DNA from: Owenia fusiformis | Lineage: Eukaryota; Annelida; Polychaeta; Sabellida; Oweniidae | Direction of reading: 5' to 3' | Assembly: GCA_903813345.2 (NCBI GenBank) | Contig: CAIIXF020000010.1 | Coordinates: forward strand, 1,233,169 to 1,297,168 | Length of the DNA stretch: 64,000 nt | Shown: positions 58,602 through 64,000 of the stretch, piece after piece | Numbering within the stretch: the first letter of the stretch is position 1 | Layout: every line of letters begins with the position of its first letter | Translations under genes and position numbers: made by a program | The notes under the pieces: model-generated | The model's input: the letters and a program-made list of their open reading frames with translations, nothing else | What the model was told of the DNA's origin: nothing | Databases searched by the model: none

Positions 58602-58973
58602 TAAAGGTGCAATAATTAGTGCAGAGGGGTCATTCAACGACCATGGACCAGTGTCAAAATATGTTTAAGTTTGGATATTTCATCAAGACTAACATCTATT
58701 TTTATTATCTACAAAGAAACCCCCTAGATAAACATTATTTTAGCTGATATTCCTCTTAAAACATGGTGGATCTTAAAAATATAAAAGTGGAAGTCCCCTT
58801 TTTGAAGCTTTGAACTGAATTTACACTTCTTAATGCTGAAATTGATAATTTATCCATACATTTTAAGAAAATAGGTATGTCAAAGAAGATGTTAAACAAA
58901 ATGTTGCCTTGATAGCTCAGAAAAAATGAAAAAACTTTCCTATTTTCTCTACAGTCATTATTGCCCCTTTAAA
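58602..58973. mobile_element. TTAA MITE, second copy
   Basis: TTAAAGGTGCAATAATTAG at the left and TTATTGCCCCTTTAA at the right. The interior matches 5694-5941 over about 200 bases (TTTAAGTTTGGATATTTCAT and on) with an extra stretch. Confidence 0.65.
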
Positions 58974-58984
58974 ATACATGTGTA

Positions 58985-59144
58985 TGCTTTTAAAACAAAT
59001 TCATTTCTTCTCCAGCCTGTCCATTACATGGCTCAAAAGGCCCAGCTAATGATCGGATTATTCGCTGAAGACGCGAAAGCCATTGACATAGTTGATGGAT
59101 CTTTGCGGAAGTACCATCCAACTCCTACTCATTCGTTCTTTTAG
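58985..59144 (+). other. short open stretch of unknown origin
   Basis: Reads ...QPVHYMAQKAQLMIGLFAED..IVDGSLRKYHPTPTHSFF and a stop. The composition is protein-like and AG occurs before it, so it could be a last exon or a transposon remnant. Not recognised. Confidence 0.25.
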
Positions 59145-59269
59145 TTTGTCTACATCCCTGATATGCTAGGGATCTTCAAAGACCAACTGTTCTAAATGCC
59201 CCCAAGTACTATACATGTCATGTAAGAGTGACAATTGCGATAAAAGGTTACTCAAATCGACATTTTTCT

Positions 59270-59660
59270 GAAAAGATATTGGTGTCACTCGGTGTTTCCC
59301 AAAAAGGAAAGACCGACTCTGTTTTTTGTTGAACCAAGAGCAAAAATATACTACGAATATTACTGAAATGAGTTGTTAAAAAGGACTCCTCAAGGATATA
59401 AAAAACATGTGAAAGGAATTTCACTTTCTGATAGGACAGTGCTCCATCACACAGGTCCATTGGTCCAATGCTACTCTGGAGTTTTTGGAGATTCGAAATG
59501 TCACCATCTCTAGCCCAGACAAATGGTTTACTGGTAGTCAAGATGCCTATAATGTTGATTACCATATTTGGGGGCATCTAGAACAGTTGGTCCATGAAGA
59601 TACCCAGCCTTTCAAGTATACAGAGGAACTAAAAGAAACTAGCAGTTAAATGGTACTTCC
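59270..59660 (+). pseudogene. mariner-like transposase fragment
   Basis: Across frameshifts one reads GVSQKGKTDSVF, then EPRAKIYYEYY, and finally SPDKWFTGSQDAYNVDYHIW followed by GHLEQLVHEDTQPFKYTEEL. The last part matches the SPDLNPxDYxVWG region with the final catalytic Asp of Tc1/mariner transposases, and the order of the pieces fits the C-terminal half. Stops and frameshifts make it dead. Confidence 0.55.
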
Positions 59661-61573
59661 GCATACACCCATCAATTATGTTATCAACCAATGGCTTAAG
59701 CGAATAATTAATCCAATCAGAGTTTGGTTCTATTGAGCCATATTTGGACAGACTGAAGAAGAATCACATGTATATTGAGCATATTGAGCCTTGTGCCAAG
59801 TTTGAACATCCTAATTCAACTGATCCTTATCGTGCATCAGGTAAATCATAATGTAATTGGTGCTGGGGATTAACTTTTGATGACAAGACTTACAAGACAA
59901 ACATATTAGACTTAGATCTGCTTAGAAAAAATGATTTCACTTGATGTGTTTATCTGCATTCATGATAGTTTAGTTACAGCACATCGCACAGATGGAAAAA
60001 AGAAGTGGCATAATTTAAAAAGTTAATTTAGTTAAAGTTACTATCATTTTTTGTCATGTTATGAATGATTACTGATGCAAACTACATTCCATGCCCATCA
60101 TTTTTCTGCAATTAGATATTGGCTCATCTCTTTAAGTCACGCAAAGCTTTTTGAATCATTTGTCGGTTCTGGCAGAAGCTTTTAAAAATCCGCACCCATG
60201 ATAAAAGTATCCGAAAAGAATTGCTACTGTTAACATGGTCAAGCAAGTACATGCTGACTATAAATTTGTTGTAAAATTGAACATAACTTTGGCTAAACAC
60301 TTAATTTTAAAATGCCTCTAGTTTTTTCCACTTGAGAGTTGAACCACTAACGGCACCTGTTTTCAAAGTAAGTATCTATCACATATTACAGGTCAATATC
60401 TCAGCTTTCCAACGATACCAAAATATCCCATAGGGTCAACCGACTATTAAACTCCTTAAATAATGGACTTCTGAGGCTGGCACCCTGAGGCTTGGCCATG
60501 GCCTACTCGCCTACTATGACGATACTATGACTTTGACGGGGGGTCCCATACTTTCGGGACACCCGGTACTTGGGCTACCATTAAGAAAATAGACACGACA
60601 GGGAATGATATGCCAATAAATTCTAAAATTGAAACAATTTTCGTCAAGCTAAAACCTGATTTTTCTACAATATAATTGGCGGTCATTTTGATCCTTTGCG
60701 ATATATATTGCTGTAAATTGTAGGCACAATTTTTGCAAGCAAATTTATTGATTGAATACTTGTGGAGATATGATAAAAAGAGCTGAAATCAAGGCGAGCT
60801 TTTAAGACACCACTTATGGAACAATTGACCTAATGTAGACACATTTTAAAAGTAAAACCATTCCAATTGTCGTGGAGGATTTCTAATTAGCTACCAATGT
60901 GTTGACAGGCAAACAGACAGATAGACAGATGGACGGACAGATAGACGAACGGACAGAAAAGTGGGTAATAACAATAGGTCACCGTGTGAGCTAATAAATG
61001 ATCAGAAAATATGCTGCAACATTTATAGTCCATTTGTAAAACAATGAATTGTGATGAATGAATGAATGAATGAATGAATGAATACTGCTCCTCGGATTAT
61101 CTGAACAGATAATTGAAACAAAACCCATTCTCTTGATTAGGACAAACTCAAACTGATTCATTATGTGAACGTCATAATTCACAAATGAAGTAAAAATATT
61201 CGTATTTTGTCCGTTAGTTTACTGAGAATGAAATATATAACATTATTTTGCAATAAACAATTGATTTATTATTAAGCAATCATAAAAGTGGCAAAAATAT
61301 GTACTTTTATGGATGTGGAATATAATATTATCTAAATCAAAATGAAAGATAATTATTCTTTGTGCAGTTGTAACACTTTGAACGGAGCATACACCATTCA
61401 GTCGCGATTGTAGTCATATTGTTTTTTGTCGCAAGAAGCTATTTTGGTTGAAATGTACTTTTTAGGATATAGGATATAGTATATAGTTAATAGTATATCA
61501 TGTGAATAGGTTTTAGCAAAGTCATTTTACCGATATGAGTCTGTAGTATAGTTTTACCAAGATGAGCCTGTAA
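59661..61573. other. gene-free stretch
   Basis: No exon recognised. Contains a GGAC/GATAGACA-rich repeat end (60910-60998) and a GAAT tetranucleotide microsatellite at 61051-61083. Confidence 0.45.
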
Positions 61574-61575
61574 TA

Positions 61576-62625
61576 CACTCCCCTCCATAAGTTTGGCAAC
61601 CTTAGCTCCTCCATTGAACTACGTGTTAAAGCCTCTTTACGTTTGAATTTTTATCTACTTAACCGGCGATGAAATAATTTATAATATTGATGAAAACGTA
61701 ACTTGACTTTATTTCCAATACCTCCAAATTTTCTCAATTGTTTTCCTCAATTACAATAGGTCGGAAATTGATGATAAATTTGATGATTTTTTGAAAATCG
61801 TCATTCCCAATGGCATGTAATCCAATGGGAAATAGAGGGTTCGGGGCAAATCAGAAATCAGGATATCTTTTCAGTAAAAGATTCAACAAAAAAATATGTT
61901 TATATAGAAAATTGAATTGTCTAACTTTTTTGTACGCTAAGTGTTTAGTTTATTTGATGAATAGTAAAGTGACAGCGCTTCAAAGTCATTTTTGAAAATC
62001 ATTTTTCGGCAAATCAGAAATCAGGATATCTTTTCAGTAAAAGATTCAACAAAAACTATTTTTATATAGAAAATAAATTGTCTAACTTTTTTGTACGCTA
62101 CGTGTTTAGTTTATTTGATGAATAGTAAAGTTACAGCGCTTCAAAGTCATTTTTGAAAATCATTTTTCGCCTCCTGTGTTATTTCAATGGGAGAGGTTTT
62201 TTGAAAAACAATTTTGACTTTAAAGCCCTATAACTTTGTTGAACCTGAAGAAACATATCAATTTTTTGTTAAATAAAGTTAGCAAATTCAATTGCCTGTC
62301 TAACTCGTATTTTTGCAAGGACTCGGATGGATGGATATTCTGCCATATGACTTGCGACAAACCTACCATTTCCCATTGGTTAACATGGGAATGTCGATTT
62401 TCAAAAATTCATCAAATTTATCATCAATTGTCGACTTATTGTAATTGAGGAAAAAAATTGAGAAAATTTGGAGGTATTGGAAATAAAGTCAAATTACGTT
62501 TTCATCAATAGTATAAGTATTTTTATCGCAGGTTAAGTAAATAAAAATTCAAAGGTAAAGAGGCTTTAACACGTAGTTCAATGGGGGAGCAAAGGTTGCC
62601 AAACTTATGGAGGGGATCGGGAGTG
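61576..62625. mobile_element. 1.05 kb Tc1/mariner-like MITE with ~240 bp inverted ends
   Basis: TACACTCCCCTCCATAAGTT on the left and AACTTATGGAGGGGATCGGG..AGTGTA on the right; TA flanks both. Complementarity continues through GCCTCTTTAC..AATTTTTAT to about 61800/62395. A 163 bp direct duplication (starts 61845 and 62008, GGCAAATCAGAAATCAGG) lies in the middle. Confidence 0.8.
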
Positions 62626-62627
62626 TA

Positions 62628-64000
62628 CGTCTATTTATTTATATTTAGTTTTCATAATTTATTTTCATGTAGTTTTTCACCTTTGACCTTGGCACAAAAA
62701 TTATACAATTGTAAGTTGTAACTAGAATGTCTTTTGATTTTAGGGGGGGGGAGGTACTTGGGCCAACCAAGGCCCCGTGTTCACTGAAAGACCAGGGTCC
62801 CGCTTCTAGTTACTAAGGGGGAACGTCAACCTTGGGGAAGATGTTCCCCTTAGTAAACGGAAGTGGACCATGAAGTCTATCTGTGTCTGGTCTCTGTATT
62901 CATGTTTCTACCACTGTTATATCTTTCTATGTAATAATTAATTATTATTATCTCCAAAAATGGAGGCGAAATAAATATTATAATAAAAAAGGACAAGGAC
63001 ATATCCTTATTATTCTGAAGGGAGTTTCCCCGTTAACATTTCCATGAAAAATTACTTTCTAGAACTACTTAGTCTAACGACAGTGAGATAATGCATTTGA
63101 ATATTTCGCAATTATCTCATTAAGGCCCTGTAAGCCACGTCAATTTATTGTTGGAGAGAGGGTTGAAATTATATGGTTTATACTATGGAATGTTTTCTGC
63201 TTCATTATTCGTATTTTACTATATCTATTCGTAAATTGAACTTCTGTACTTGTTAAATGCACATTTATTTTCGTAACTTGAGTATTTTCATTCATTGTTT
63301 GCCTTTTCTGTTCGTTAATCTATTTTGTTTCGTTAAAACGTATATGTATGTGTTTTATACTGAAATACATTCAAAAGTCCTTAAACGCATTTGTTAGTGA
63401 CACATTGTTTATCCGTATACAAATAAAATGAGCTCATTTTGTACCTTTATCATTGTTTCTGCAAATATATTAATTTGATATCTAAGAACTGAATGTCGAA
63501 TTTATCAATGAATAGGTACTAGTCTTGGCATTTTTATTTTTTAATTGTCGAATCTATTTTCGTAACAAGGTAATATGTTTTCGTAAAAGTGCACATTTAT
63601 TGTTCGTAAATATTGTCATTTATATTCGTAAATTGCACTTTTATATTCGTTTTTAATTGGTTTATTAAGATCACGTGATCATTCTCAACGAGACATGGTC
63701 AACCCATGGTCAAAGTCATCGCCCCCTCCCCCTCACATGTCACGTCACGTGACCTTTGCCTCGAGACTTGCAGTTTATATTCGTTAATTCACATTTGTAT
63801 TCGTAAACTCACATTTATATTCGTAAGGTTTCATTTTATCATTCGCTAATGTACGAATATTCCTTTGCTTTCTGCAACAATTCATGGGTAATATGCCAGA
63901 TTATTATTGGTAAAAATACATCTCTTCGATAAAATAACAGGCAAATTTGGGGAAATCTACGAATTGTAAGCTGTAGTAGGCGAATAATAAATTGTTAGTT
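62628..64000. repeat. gene-free end with clustered TTCGTAA motif
   Basis: From about 63190 to 63845 the word TTCGTAA or TTCGTTA occurs more than a dozen times, often as ACATTTATATTCGTAAA with 18-23 base spacing (63560-63660 and 63778-63845). No coding frame. The stretch 62740-62880 has no recognised feature. Confidence 0.5.

Overview
The window looks like nuclear DNA of a marine invertebrate animal. It has AT-rich introns with GT..AG borders, no bacterial operons, a very high density of short DNA-transposon relics, non-LTR retrotransposon remains and metazoan-type genes. I cannot name the phylum; transporter, cytokine-like and transposon content would fit a lophotrochozoan or an invertebrate deuterostome. 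No tRNA, rRNA or CRISPR array was seen.

Layout. 1-266: 3' end of an unrecognised open frame. 653-7881 (+): last three exons of an SLC22-type organic ion transporter, whose final intron is filled by a 5.8 kb element with about 530 bp inverted ends and a broken transposon ORF. 10054-15922 (-): a multipass membrane protein gene with a possible alternative last exon and a long transposon-filled intron. 16500-17512: a 57 bp minisatellite with higher-order structure. 18569-20206 (+): 5'-truncated LINE reverse transcriptase. 20651-21497: a CpG-rich promoter and one P-loop (PIF1-like) exon enclosed in an inverted repeat.

The centre of interest is 21.6-56.9 kb. It holds four small secreted cysteine-rich genes, all with four exons and intron phases 0, 2, 2. 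By cysteine pattern they resemble the IL-17 cystine-knot cytokines. Their arrangement is C(-) A(+) D(-) B(+): a divergent pair C/A (21.6-36.3 kb) was duplicated in tandem to give D/B (38.2-56.9 kb). Each pair shares a 0.7-0.9 kb bidirectional promoter region with a TATA box 55-56 bases upstream of each ATG. Most exons are too small or lack an ATG and can only be found by comparing the copies. The reading is that four related ligands are made from two divergent promoters.

Because the two blocks are copies, one serves as the empty site for insertions in the other. This dates and delimits several mobile elements: a 3.06 kb element starting CACTGTG with a 5 bp target duplication (Transib/RAG-like ends), two members of a CACACTACCC family with 5 bp duplications, a 9 bp-duplication foldback element, an 8 bp-duplication element, and others. 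The right end (56.9-64 kb) holds only transposon relics (a mariner transposase fragment, a Tc1-like MITE) and a repeated TTCGTAA motif.
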